Source of the DNA: Flagellimonas_A sp039592695
GTDB lineage: Bacteria > Bacteroidota > Bacteroidia > Flavobacteriales > Flavobacteriaceae
Assembly (NCBI RefSeq): GCF_039592695.1
Contig: NZ_JBBUTK010000001.1
Coordinates: forward strand, 930,001-994,000
Reading direction: 5' to 3'
Length of the DNA stretch: 64,000 nucleotides
The position numbers were made by a program, and so were the translations under genes. This document shows, in pieces, positions 9,096-18,329 of the stretch (the first letter of the stretch is position 1; every line of letters begins with the position of its first letter). The notes below the pieces were generated by a model. It ran no database searches. It saw nothing but the letters and a program-made list of their open reading frames with translations, and was not told the DNA's origin.

Positions 9096-10565
9096 CTATT
9101 CAGGAACATTGATATTCCAATCGTGGTTATCAACCAATTCGTTTAACAGTTCGATTTGCCTATCCAGAACAACCGCTAATTCATGAAAAATGATTCGCCC
9201 GCCTGTTTTGGGATTGTTTTCCTGTCCTTTAAAAACAGCATCGAGTAAATCCGCTTCATCCAAGAAGCGTGCGTTCGTCAAGTCAAGAAGTGTTATCACA
9301 TCCAAACTTTCAGGAGGCGCAATCTGTTTTAGATGTACCGAAGACAGGTTTAGGTATTCCAGCTTTTCTTGTTGGCTAATGTCCAATTCTTCTATGTAAT
9401 TGGCATAGAGATTTAAATACTCTATTTCGGGATTATTGGCAATGTCCAGTTCCGTCAGGTTGTTATTTACAATGGACAAATTCTTCAGTTGCACATTGGC
9501 GCTTACATCTATTTGCTCCAAATTATTCAATTGCAAGGTTACGGTGGTAAGTTTCGGATTTGTGGCCAGGTCAAGAGTTGTAAAATCATGCCCTCGTATC
9601 GTCAAAGAAGTCAATTCGGGATGCTGGCTTAAATCTAGGTTCTCAATATCACCCGTAATACCAAGGCCTTTTAAATGTATCAAATTCGATAATCCTTTAA
9701 TGGCCGTATCGTAGTTGCCCGTAATGTTCAATAGTTCCAATTTCGGATTCTCCGATACATCAATTGAATTCAAGGAACCGAATCGAAGGCTTAGATGTGT
9801 GAGGTCGGGATAGTTTTCTATGATGGAGTCCACAGTGGGCATATCACTATCCCCTAAACTTAAATAGGTCAAATTTGGTAGGTTTTCCAACTCAAGTGTT
9901 TGAATTCGATCACCGGTTCCGTTTGCGGTATATTGTAGTTCGAGACCGGTCACTTCTTCCCGATTTGTGGTACGTAACGTTATGGTATATTCACCTGATG
10001 CAGCGTAGTTGTGTGAGACGGGGTCACCATCGTTGCGATATTCAGTGGGAGCTTCGGCCACTTCTTCCGTTCCATCGCCCCAATCGATATGATATAACGA
10101 CCCATAGCCTTGAATTACGATCAAATCGATTTTTCTGGTTCGTGACGGACCTATTTCGGATGTGACCTCAAAAGTGGCTACTATCTGATTTTTATAGTGC
10201 TCAAAATGAAGCCTGAAAGGATTTTCTATTGTATGGCTCTGCAGGATTTCACGGGTAGCGTACATCTTTATTCTACCAAAGGTGGGGTCTTCAATTTCAA
10301 AAATGTAGGTGCCTTCGGATGCCAAATCTATTTCAATCTCTTGCACTTGGTTGTATGGAAGGGAGCCCTGTCTGTCACTACGCCCATTCGGATGAATCAC
10401 TACCAAATCTCCAACCCCCGTGGCTTCGGTCACGGTGACTATCTCGATAGGAAGCATTTGGGTGGGAGCCGTCTGTTCAGCGACTTCTTCACTTTCACAG
10501 GAAAAAAGCAGTAAAAAAATTAGAGAAAAGAATACAATTTTAAAAGGCTCAAGGCTAAAATTCAT
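9096..10565 (-). CDS. Leucine-rich-repeat surface lipoprotein
   Basis: The 489-residue product starts with a lipoprotein signal (LLLFSCESEE, lipid Cys about residue 23). Residues about 35-130 form a beta-rich segment. A PKD-like segment with HIDWGDGTEEV lies near 170-180. From about residue 215 to 430 there are roughly ten leucine-rich repeats of 20-22 residues with the pattern LxxLxLxxNxLxxLDLSxN, including forms such as LTELDIANNPEIEYLNLYAN. Such proteins are usually exported and act in adhesion or protein binding. It lies downstream of fabD on the same strand, but the 79-base gap and a hairpin before the start suggest separate control. No T9SS sorting domain is present. Confidence 0.88.
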   Translation of the reverse strand: MNFSLEPFKIVFFSLIFLLLFSCESEEVAEQTAPTQMLPIEIVTVTEATGVGDLVVIHPNGRSDRQGSLPYNQVQEIEIDLASEGTYIFEIEDPTFGRIKMYATREILQSHTIENPFRLHFEHYKNQIVATFEVTSEIGPSRTRKIDLIVIQGYGSLYHIDWGDGTEEVAEAPTEYRNDGDPVSHNYAASGEYTITLRTTNREEVTGLELQYTANGTGDRIQTLELENLPNLTYLSLGDSDMPTVDSIIENYPDLTHLSLRFGSLNSIDVSENPKLELLNITGNYDTAIKGLSNLIHLKGLGITGDIENLDLSQHPELTSLTIRGHDFTTLDLATNPKLTTVTLQLNNLEQIDVSANVQLKNLSIVNNNLTELDIANNPEIEYLNLYANYIEELDISQQEKLEYLNLSSVHLKQIAPPESLDVITLLDLTNARFLDEADLLDAVFKGQENNPKTGGRIIFHELAVVLDRQIELLNELVDNHDWNINVPE

Positions 10566-10568
10566 GGG

Positions 10569-10591
10569 GTTAGGTTTGGATAATACCTAAC
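10569..10591 (-). promoter_or_regulatory. Leader hairpin just upstream of the LRR lipoprotein start
   Basis: GTTAGGT (10569-10575) and ACCTAAC (10585-10591) form a 7-bp stem with a 9-base loop, ending 3 bases before the ATG at 10565. It could occlude translation initiation or be part of an operator. There is no T run, so a terminator is unlikely. Confidence 0.35.
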
Positions 10592-10644
10592 GTAAAAAAA
10601 CAGCAGTTAGTGCCTGAAGGGCTTTGCCATAGATTGAGTATGGT

Positions 10645-11520
10645 TTACGAAACTCCGTTCGTTTTCACTTTTTTATCGATTTGGCGCACCAGCCCCCGCA
10701 AAAGATTTCCAGGACCTATTTCTGTAAATTCCGTGGCTCCATCTTCTATCATGTGCAGAATCGTATGCCGCCACATTACTGGATGTGTCAATTGGTCAAT
10801 CAGATTTTTCTTTATCAAATCAACATCAGTGCTCGGTCTTCCTGCAACATTTTGATAAATAGGGCATCTGGGTGTTTTAAATTGAGTTTCATCAACCGCA
10901 GCTTTGAACTCTTCGACTATCGGCTCCATATAGGGCGAGTGAAACGCACCACTTACAGGTAAATTTACCACGCTGACTGCACCGGGTTTCAATTTTTCAC
11001 AAGCTTCCTTAATCGCTTTTTTTTCACCTGAGATGACCACCTGGCGCAAGGCATTGTAATTGGCCGGTACGACCACACCATCTACCTGATTACAGATATT
11101 CTTGACAATGACGTCATATAATCCAATGACAACGGCCATACCCGTATTTTCGACCTCACATACCTTTTGCATGGCAGATGCACGCTTAGAGATAAGCTTC
11201 AGGGCCGATTCAAAATCTAAGGCGTCAATAGCGGCCAAAGCAGACAGCTCACCCAAAGAATGCCCAGCAACCATATCTGGGTTAAATTTAGTGCCCAAGT
11301 CTTTCGCCAAAATATAGGAATGCAGAAAAATTGCAGGTTGCGAAAATTTTGTTTGTTTCAAATCTTTAGCAGAGCCCTCAAACATTACGTCAGTAATTGA
11401 GAACCCCAAAATATCATTGGCGCCATCAAAATATTCTTGGGCCAATTTCGATGTGCCATACAATTTTTTTCCCATACCGGGAAATTGAGTGCCTTGACCA
11501 GGGAATACAAATGCATGCAT
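10645..11520 (-). CDS. fabD: Malonyl-CoA:ACP transacylase FabD
   Basis: FabD transfers malonyl groups from CoA to acyl carrier protein to feed fatty-acid elongation in the cytoplasm. The 291-residue length matches the family. The N-terminal motif FPGQGTQFPGMG, the nucleophile serine in GHSLGE (about residue 92) and the catalytic His in SGAFHSPYM are all present, with the GPGNLLRGL C-terminal block. It is not beside other fab genes here. The 146-base divergent spacer to the next plus-strand gene holds promoters for both, but no single element stands out. Confidence 0.97.
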   Translation of the reverse strand: MHAFVFPGQGTQFPGMGKKLYGTSKLAQEYFDGANDILGFSITDVMFEGSAKDLKQTKFSQPAIFLHSYILAKDLGTKFNPDMVAGHSLGELSALAAIDALDFESALKLISKRASAMQKVCEVENTGMAVVIGLYDVIVKNICNQVDGVVVPANYNALRQVVISGEKKAIKEACEKLKPGAVSVVNLPVSGAFHSPYMEPIVEEFKAAVDETQFKTPRCPIYQNVAGRPSTDVDLIKKNLIDQLTHPVMWRHTILHMIEDGATEFTEIGPGNLLRGLVRQIDKKVKTNGVS

Positions 11521-11666
11521 GCCATAAAGTTTAAATAAAAATAGGTCTTAGTCAAGAATAAGCTGCACGCGGCACCATAATTTCGTTGTAAACCATTTTC
11601 TTAAGACGTACACATGCAATTGTTTGTCTTTGTTGGCGTTAATTTAATAGACCTCTATTTTGTGCC

Positions 11667-12647
11667 ATGAAAACGTCACGAAATCTTTTAGTTTGTTCTT
11701 TTTTGATTGTTTCAGCTGCCGTATTATTTTTTGGTTGTGGTAGCAGCGATGACGACCCCAATACTCAGCAAACCGATTACGAAGCCGGCCTTCAGTTTTT
11801 TGAAATGACTTGGGAAAATCGCATACGTACGTATCAGGTATATTTTCCTGAGGAACGGTTTTCTGAAAACGCTTTACCCTTATTGTTCGTTCTGCATGGC
11901 GGTGGCGGTGATGCTACTGGACTCATTGAAGGAACTTTTGGGCGTTTCAATGAACTGGCCGATATACACGGTTTTATCGTGGTCTATCCCGAAGGGTTTG
12001 AAAAACAATGGAATGATGGCCGTGGCGCCAATGGCTTGGGAACGACATGGGATGAAAATATCGATGATGTTGGCTTTATTTCAGAAATCGTCAGAAGGCT
12101 ACAAAGTGATTTTACTATTGATGAAAACTACATCTTCACCTCTGGTATTTCCAATGGGGGGTTCATGTCTTCGCGCCTACTTTGTGATAGGTCAGATATT
12201 TTTAAGGGTGGCGCAATCATCACAGCAACACTTCCCGATAACTATTTGAGTAGCTGTAACCCCACGAATCCAACTTCCGTTATTGTGATGAATGGCACCG
12301 AAGACCCATTGGTTCCGTATGAGGGGGGACAAATCACCATATTGGGCCAAGAAAGGGGCTTGATAGTTTCTACTGATGCCTACATGCAATTCTGGGCCAA
12401 TGCCAATGGATGTGAATCCACTCCCATGGTTACTGACCTTCCTGACACCGAAGACGACGGTACTACGGTTCAGGTGTATGAGTATCCTTCATGTAATGGC
12501 CAGGCGTCCGTACAACTCTATCGTATTGAAGGCGGTGGGCACACCTGGCCAAGCGGTCAGGAACTGCTATCGGAAGTTTTGGTGGGCCGTACCAGTAAAG
12601 AGTTTGTGGCCTGTGATGTTATCTGGGATTTTTTTAATGGGCTTTGA
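11667..12647 (+). CDS. Secreted PHB-depolymerase/feruloyl-esterase-like lipoprotein (LpqC type)
   Basis: The 326-residue product has a lipoprotein signal (VLFFGCGSSDDD, lipid Cys about residue 24). The alpha/beta-hydrolase core has the oxyanion segment LFVLHGGGGDATG, the serine in the nucleophile elbow TSGISNGGFMS (about residue 171), a candidate Asp in MNGTEDPLVPYEGG, and His in GGGHTWPSG. This is the poly(3-hydroxybutyrate) depolymerase/feruloyl esterase family (CE1-like). Substrate is unclear: polyester, feruloylated polysaccharide or small ester. It is convergent with the S41-like peptidase gene 18 bases downstream. Confidence 0.9.
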   Translation: MKTSRNLLVCSFLIVSAAVLFFGCGSSDDDPNTQQTDYEAGLQFFEMTWENRIRTYQVYFPEERFSENALPLLFVLHGGGGDATGLIEGTFGRFNELADIHGFIVVYPEGFEKQWNDGRGANGLGTTWDENIDDVGFISEIVRRLQSDFTIDENYIFTSGISNGGFMSSRLLCDRSDIFKGGAIITATLPDNYLSSCNPTNPTSVIVMNGTEDPLVPYEGGQITILGQERGLIVSTDAYMQFWANANGCESTPMVTDLPDTEDDGTTVQVYEYPSCNGQASVQLYRIEGGGHTWPSGQELLSEVLVGRTSKEFVACDVIWDFFNGL

Positions 12648-12665
12648 TTAGAAACCACACGAACA

Positions 12666-14312
12666 CTAATCTCTTTTTTGAATCTTTTCCAATTTTGACC
12701 TAGCACTTGTAGCTGCAGTACTTTTTGGATCCAGTTGTATCACTTTTTGATAGTTTTTTGTTGCTTTATTGATTTCACCCACCTCTAAATAGGCTTGTGC
12801 CAGATTGTACCAAGCGTTTAAAGACTCTGGAAAGAGCTCGGCATTCATGCCGAGTACAAAAAGCGCACCTTCATTATTGTTGCCCAACAGCATTTGGCCT
12901 ACACGGTTAAACTGGGTTTCAAAGTCAAAGAAGTTATAGCCCGAATCATTGACCATTCGCTTTGCCTCTGAGGCAATCAAATCGTATTTTCCTTCTTCAA
13001 ACAATTGCGCCAGATATTCCATCGGGTCGAGTATAAACGCTTTGGATTTGAAGTTCAATGCAACATCAAGCACAGGGTCTTGATTGGCCACATAGTCTTG
13101 ATAGGTCATTTCAACAGGATAATGAGGCGTGATATAATCGGCATTTTCCCATTGTGGTTTGTCTTGCCACCACGCAAACGACAAATAGACAGGCAATTTA
13201 GAATTGGGCAGGGTAACCCTTTTATTATCCCCATAAAAATTGATGTTTTCGCTTGAGGGTTCACCCACGAAAAGCACGTTGGTGTAATTGTCCAACTCAT
13301 TGATAAGGTTCTGGCAAGCTGAAAATGTTCGACGCCCCGTAATGACAAAAAACTTGCCCGGCTGGTTAATTTTTTCGTTGCCGATGATGCCCGTGATAAT
13401 GGGCTTGTTCAAATAGTTGTTTCCCCCGCCATTGAGCCGAACATCCAAAATCAACTTTTCTACTTCATTGGCATCAATAAAATCAAATAGACGGTTATAA
13501 AAAGTGGTTACATTTTCATGGTCATCATTGCGTATTCTACTGTGCCGTACGTACACCGTTTTTGCATCTGCCAAATATTCAAAATAATATACCTTGTCAA
13601 AATGTCTGAGATAGTAGGGTGTCTGTGTGGTATCACGGCCATTTGTCCAATCTGAGTCAGGCCTTATTTCGCCATACTTTAAAGGAATATCCAAGTTTTT
13701 AATCGCATCAACGGTGTAGTCAAAAGTGCCATCCTCTTTCTTGAGTGTGAGCGTGATTTTTGTATTTAGGGATGTGGTAATACCTTGGGCATGCAAGATT
13801 TCTGGAATCATCAAATGATCTAACCCGTATGCATCATAAAACATACTGTTCTCTGCGGGAACGGTAGGATACACTGCCTTTAGCACTTGCTCAATGGGTT
13901 TGTTTTCAATGGCGACAACCGTGGCGCCAATCAATTCTTTATACTCTTGATGGGCTGCCTTTATGTACAATCCATCTTTAAATCGATACAGGTCCAACGG
14001 AAGGCTGTGAAATGGCACTGGGCTATCGCGAAAGCTCATTCTGGTATGGCCGTACTTGAACAATGCGATAATTTTAGAAAACCCCACAACTATCTCATGT
14101 GCTTCTAAATCTGGAACTGCCCCATAAAACGCATCTATCTTTTTGTCAAATGCCTCAGCAGTTATTTTCTTGAAGAGGAAAGGGTATTTCTGATGTACCG
14201 TTTTTTGTAAAAATCGAATATCGTCTTGCCATTCCTCTACTGATGGTTTTTCTTGGGCCGATAATTGACAAAGCACTAGCAGGATAAGTACAGAAAGTAT
14301 TTTTTTCATCAT
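12666..14312 (-). CDS. S41-like serine peptidase with C-terminal TPR repeats
   Basis: The 548-residue product starts with a signal peptide (LVLCQLSAQ). The middle (about 230-420) is a tail-specific-protease (TSPc) fold: LILDVRLNGGGN is the conserved substrate-loop block and TGRRTFSACQN carries the catalytic serine seen in S41 proteins. The Lys expected a few residues later is not obvious, so catalysis may differ. Residues about 450-540 hold two or three TPR units (AWYNLAQAYLEVGEINKA, NYQKVIQLDPKS). It is likely periplasmic. A second Met codon immediately follows the first. The 155 bases to the next gene show nothing named. Confidence 0.85.
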   Translation of the reverse strand: MMKKILSVLILLVLCQLSAQEKPSVEEWQDDIRFLQKTVHQKYPFLFKKITAEAFDKKIDAFYGAVPDLEAHEIVVGFSKIIALFKYGHTRMSFRDSPVPFHSLPLDLYRFKDGLYIKAAHQEYKELIGATVVAIENKPIEQVLKAVYPTVPAENSMFYDAYGLDHLMIPEILHAQGITTSLNTKITLTLKKEDGTFDYTVDAIKNLDIPLKYGEIRPDSDWTNGRDTTQTPYYLRHFDKVYYFEYLADAKTVYVRHSRIRNDDHENVTTFYNRLFDFIDANEVEKLILDVRLNGGGNNYLNKPIITGIIGNEKINQPGKFFVITGRRTFSACQNLINELDNYTNVLFVGEPSSENINFYGDNKRVTLPNSKLPVYLSFAWWQDKPQWENADYITPHYPVEMTYQDYVANQDPVLDVALNFKSKAFILDPMEYLAQLFEEGKYDLIASEAKRMVNDSGYNFFDFETQFNRVGQMLLGNNNEGALFVLGMNAELFPESLNAWYNLAQAYLEVGEINKATKNYQKVIQLDPKSTAATSARSKLEKIQKRD

Positions 14313-14467
14313 CTTAGTTTTAATGGGTCACTCAATAGTAATGATGCTGCAATCTCACCTTTTGAATCTTTCTTTTGAAATTGTGCTTACCGAATTGTTA
14401 TAAAACACTGCTGAAGTGTGGGTGGTAGTAGGTTTGTCTGTAGATACACATTGGAAGCAGCCCGTGA

Positions 14468-15346
14468 CTATCTTCCGTTGTTTTTTTCTTTCTTTTCGGC
14501 TTCGACCAACTTATCCGCTTTCCAGATGCCCTCGGTGATAATGTTGCCATCTTTTCCGTAGAAAATACCTTTTCCGTTACGTTTATCATCCTTCCAGCTA
14601 CCGACATACTTTTCACCATTGGGCCAATAGTAAGTGCCGAGGCCATTGCGTTGGTCATTTTCGTAGCTGCCAACATAATACTCGCCATCAGACCAATAAA
14701 ATGAACCTTCGCCATGGCGTTGATTGTCTTTCCACTCTCCTTCGTAGCGACTGCCCGTGTTCAAAAGGGCCACACCATAGCCGTTTGCCTTTTTGCCACT
14801 CACCTGCCCTACGTAGTGCATTTGGCTTCCTTTGGAATTGGTAAACTGAAGATACTCTCCAAAGGATTTTCGTTGCAGCTGACTACGCATATTGGCCAGT
14901 TGTACCTTGGTCTTTTCCAAGGCAAAGCTTATAGAGTCATATTGCCTTACTTCAAGAGGCATGGACGCAAGCCGCATCTGTATGGAATCCAACGAATCTC
15001 GTACTGCCAATGCGGCTTGACTCGGATGTTCACCGGATTTCATTCTCAGTAACTGCTCGGCGATATCGATCCGCAGCTGCACTCCGGCCACATCATCAAT
15101 ATCTTTATTGTCAAATGCTGCGTTATAGGCACGGAGTGCGGAACTGTACTCGCCCTCGACCAACATCGAATCGATACGGAGCAGTTTTTGATGGCTCTCG
15201 ACTTCTTTCTGTATTTCGGCCTCTTTTTCTACTTCAGCTTTTAACTCCTGTTTCAATTTGTAGGCCTTGAATCCGTAGAACACAGCGAATGCTGTTGCCA
15301 GCCCCAACAGCGCATAGGTAATCAGTTGTCTTTTAGTGCCTTTCAT
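14468..15346 (-). CDS. Membrane-anchored MORN-repeat protein
   Basis: In the 292-residue product one transmembrane helix (about 9-26) is followed by a coiled coil with many Glu and Lys (27-60), a helical segment that may be TPR-like, and four MORN repeats from about residue 195 (YEGEWKDNQRHGEG, YVGSYENDQRNGLG, YVGSWKDDKRNGKG and a final degenerate one). MORN repeats bind lipids or proteins in eukaryotes; bacterial roles are poorly known. It is last in a three-gene operon, 4 bases after the DUF2490 gene. Confidence 0.87.
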   Translation of the reverse strand: MKGTKRQLITYALLGLATAFAVFYGFKAYKLKQELKAEVEKEAEIQKEVESHQKLLRIDSMLVEGEYSSALRAYNAAFDNKDIDDVAGVQLRIDIAEQLLRMKSGEHPSQAALAVRDSLDSIQMRLASMPLEVRQYDSISFALEKTKVQLANMRSQLQRKSFGEYLQFTNSKGSQMHYVGQVSGKKANGYGVALLNTGSRYEGEWKDNQRHGEGSFYWSDGEYYVGSYENDQRNGLGTYYWPNGEKYVGSWKDDKRNGKGIFYGKDGNIITEGIWKADKLVEAEKKEKNNGR

Positions 15347-15350
15347 GCTC

Positions 15351-16178
15351 TCAATCGTCTAAATGTATGGCCGGTAATTTGTTTCTGACCTTTCGAAAAT
15401 CAGGTGAAAAATAACAATGTAATCGAATTGTCCAGTTCTGTTTGAATTCCCCCGGATTTTCAAGGGTCTGCCCATGGGAATACATGAGCCCTCCGGCCAG
15501 TGTCAACCTTGGGGTTACAATATAACCCAAAGTGGCCGTAAGCCTGAGATCTTCCATCACACTGCCCACGACTTCCTTGCCACTTTGCATAATCAGTTCG
15601 GCCTCTGGGGAAACATACAGGGTTTTTGGCTCAAGCTTATGGCTGTTCAAGGGTACTTTAGCCCTAAACATATAGCGCCAGCGATTTCTGAAAATATAAT
15701 CGCTGTCTTCGGCAAAACCCTGTGTCCACCGATGTTCAATACGTATGCGGTGGTAAATCATGGCACTGTAAAGCGGTTGGGCAAATTGGTATTGGTGCCA
15801 TATACGCCATTCGGGTACCACATTTCTGTCGGTTGAATCTTCGTCGGTGTTAAAATTGATCCGCAAAACCCCACCCAGACTGAAATTGATTTTTTTGGAA
15901 TAGATGTACCCAATGGCATGTCGGTTATAAATTTGGCCAATTTGGCCTATGAACGGGGTATTTTCGGTTTCCTCAAACCTGAAATGGGTCTGGGCATCCC
16001 AGAACAGCCGCTTTGAAATTCGAATGTTGCCGTAGGTGTTGAACCATATTCTGTTCTTGGGGTCTTTGAACTTAGATTCTTCTGGCAGCACCACTTCTTC
16101 TTGGGCCAATGCTGTTGTGCACATACCAAGCAGGAGAACCACCGCTAATCCAAAGGAATTTTTGTACTGTTTGCCCAT
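15351..16178 (-). CDS. DUF2490 outer-membrane beta-barrel protein
   Basis: The 275-residue product has a signal peptide (MCTTALAQ) and then alternating amphipathic strands. Typical features are RIWFNTYGNIRISKRLFWDAQ, HAIGYIYSKKINFSLGG and WRIWHQYQFAQPL, and a C-terminus rich in aromatics. The pattern fits the DUF2490 family of Bacteroidota outer-membrane proteins with no known function. It lies between two MORN/MORN-like genes with 3- and 4-base gaps, so the three probably act together at the envelope. Confidence 0.85.
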   Translation of the reverse strand: MGKQYKNSFGLAVVLLLGMCTTALAQEEVVLPEESKFKDPKNRIWFNTYGNIRISKRLFWDAQTHFRFEETENTPFIGQIGQIYNRHAIGYIYSKKINFSLGGVLRINFNTDEDSTDRNVVPEWRIWHQYQFAQPLYSAMIYHRIRIEHRWTQGFAEDSDYIFRNRWRYMFRAKVPLNSHKLEPKTLYVSPEAELIMQSGKEVVGSVMEDLRLTATLGYIVTPRLTLAGGLMYSHGQTLENPGEFKQNWTIRLHCYFSPDFRKVRNKLPAIHLDD

Positions 16179-16181
16179 GCT

Positions 16182-18140
16182 CTAGTTTTCGTCAACGGCT
16201 TGTAGGTTCAACAATTGCATCACCACATTCGGGTCTTCCTCTCGTTTCAACTTGCGTTCCAGTTTTGAGGTGTCCTCATCCCTCAATTGCAGCATGCGCG
16301 TGTAGGCATCATCCAATAGTGTTGCCAGATCTTCGGCATTTTCGCAGCTCAAATCGTTCGCTATGATATTCATGATATGCGGAATCAACACCTTTCGGTA
16401 GGCATTTGTGAGGCGCTTTTTAACTTCCTCATCCATGATGTTTGCCATAAAGGGGTTCCATATCGCATCGGTATATTTTTGCTGTATTTCTTCCCATCGA
16501 GAGGATTGTTTGGCTACTGCAATGGCAAGCTTTTCCATTGCTTCAAAACAACCGGCCAGTTGGCGGGCCTTATCCAGCTTCCCCTGCGTTTCTTCCATCT
16601 TGGAATAAGTTGCTAATTCTGTATCCAACATCTTTTTGATGTTGTGCAGGGCTTGATTTTCGTTCTTCGGAAGTTTTCCATCCACAGAATCGACCATTTG
16701 GGTCAAGGCATCAGTTTTGGCAATTAATTGCTCTTCAAGCGCAATCAATTCCAACTGGCGTTTTTGTTTGGCCAGTTTGGTGTTCAGCACCAGTTGAATC
16801 GAGTCAAGACTTGCCGAAGCATACGTGGAAATTTTATAGAGGGTCTCTATGTTTTCTTTTGAGAAGTCATAGCCAGAGGCATTTGGCCCAGCAAAGGTCT
16901 TTGCACCCGCTGTACTGTCATTGCCCATAATTGCCATCTCGGTCAGTGGAACCCCCTTTGGCCAAAGATGGGTTATCAACGCATTTCGCGATACATAAGC
17001 TACAATATCATTTTCTTGATAGCGGACCAAACTGTTCAGGGGCTTAAGAAACCGTCTTGAAATTTCTTCGACCGCATTGTAAAGAAAACTGGCCTGTTCA
17101 TCTGATAGTTTAAGAATGTTCAATTGGGTGTCTTCAAGTAAGGCGGAGCTTATGGCACTTGATTTTTCTGTCTGCACTTTAATAGAATCCAGTTGTGCGA
17201 TTTCGAGAGAATCCAGCGGAAAATATGGTACTTTTACCTTGAACTTTGGCAGAAATTCCGATTCGCCAAGTTCAGATAAGATATCGTCTATTTTTTGATA
17301 ATACTTCGCATTTTCAGCGAGCAATTGGTTCATTCCCCCTGCAAAAACATCGAATGCTGCACCTTTCTCAGCGTGTATTTTCAAAATTTGGATGTAGTGC
17401 TCATCCAAATTGATGGTTTGGCCGTTTTGAATCGCCCCAACATACACATCAATCAGCTCTTTTTGCCCGTCTCGTTGAACTTCAATTCGTTGCAATCGTC
17501 CATTCTCAAAATGCCATCGTTCAAGTGCTTCGATGGCCGTATCTGAAAACAGTGTCCATTCGTCGTGTGCCAGGCCATTTCTGAGAAAACGCCCCACCAA
17601 AGTACTGTCACCTTTTTCAATGCGGAAGCTTTTTTGGGGCACACCGTTGTCAAATTCGATGGTACTCTGAAATTGGGTCTCGGCCACTTCAGAGTCTTCG
17701 ATTTGGTTGATGGTGTAAATCCACTCCCCGTCAGGCTTGCCTTTTTCGATATTTCCTTGAGCCAGTTCTTGAGACCCACTGATATTGACCTTGTACTGAT
17801 AGCCAACAACCTCGGTCTGCCTGTCTGAACGAAACTCACCAAATTCGAATCGCCACCTGCCCTCCGGATAGTTGTCTTGAAAACCGCCGGAAAAAAGAAA
17901 CGTCACATCTTCTTCCTCTAAAAGCGCACCGAGGTTGGATCGTTGCATTTCAAAGGGGCCGTGCAACAGTGTATCGCCATCGACAATTTTGTAGTGGTAA
18001 TTGGCATTGCCAACATAATTGCCAACTTTTAATTCGCCCTCATAGGTTAAATTGTTTTGGCTTAGCAGAAGCGTTGAAGTCAAAAACGCCCAAGACAGAA
18101 GAATGATTTTGATATAATGTGTTCTCAGTGCTGGCTTCAT
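16182..18140 (-). CDS. Exported MORN-like repeat protein with coiled-coil C-terminal half
   Basis: The 652-residue product has a signal peptide (STLLLSQ). Residues about 30-230 carry degenerate MORN/YwqK-like repeats (GELKVGNYVGNANYHY, FQDNYPEGRWRFEFGEF, GNIEKGKPDGEWIY, GRFLRNGLAHDEW). The remaining ~400 residues are helical with coiled coil around 445-560 (KLAKQKRQLELIALEEQ and following). There is no enzyme motif. It is first in the operon with the DUF2490 barrel and the membrane MORN protein, which suggests an envelope complex linking inner and outer membranes. Function is unknown. The 189 bases upstream show no named element. Confidence 0.8.
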   Translation of the reverse strand: MKPALRTHYIKIILLSWAFLTSTLLLSQNNLTYEGELKVGNYVGNANYHYKIVDGDTLLHGPFEMQRSNLGALLEEEDVTFLFSGGFQDNYPEGRWRFEFGEFRSDRQTEVVGYQYKVNISGSQELAQGNIEKGKPDGEWIYTINQIEDSEVAETQFQSTIEFDNGVPQKSFRIEKGDSTLVGRFLRNGLAHDEWTLFSDTAIEALERWHFENGRLQRIEVQRDGQKELIDVYVGAIQNGQTINLDEHYIQILKIHAEKGAAFDVFAGGMNQLLAENAKYYQKIDDILSELGESEFLPKFKVKVPYFPLDSLEIAQLDSIKVQTEKSSAISSALLEDTQLNILKLSDEQASFLYNAVEEISRRFLKPLNSLVRYQENDIVAYVSRNALITHLWPKGVPLTEMAIMGNDSTAGAKTFAGPNASGYDFSKENIETLYKISTYASASLDSIQLVLNTKLAKQKRQLELIALEEQLIAKTDALTQMVDSVDGKLPKNENQALHNIKKMLDTELATYSKMEETQGKLDKARQLAGCFEAMEKLAIAVAKQSSRWEEIQQKYTDAIWNPFMANIMDEEVKKRLTNAYRKVLIPHIMNIIANDLSCENAEDLATLLDDAYTRMLQLRDEDTSKLERKLKREEDPNVVMQLLNLQAVDEN

Positions 18141-18329
18141 TTGGCCAAATAAACTAAAATTATTCTAGAACGGCTGGCTGTAAAAGAAATTTTGATGCCT
18201 AGTATGCCTTGAAAACACATACATACGTTCTAAGTGCCGCTTTGGATTCTCAAAACCCACTATTTCTTCAGGATTACTGAATAATGAAGCTGGTATTAGG
18301 CCTATCTGGGCATTTGATGTTTCTCACCT

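Noticed and set aside
14398..14715. Minus-strand frame of 105 codons at the MORN gene end
   Set aside because: It overlaps four clear MORN repeats in another frame and gives Ser/Lys-rich noise.
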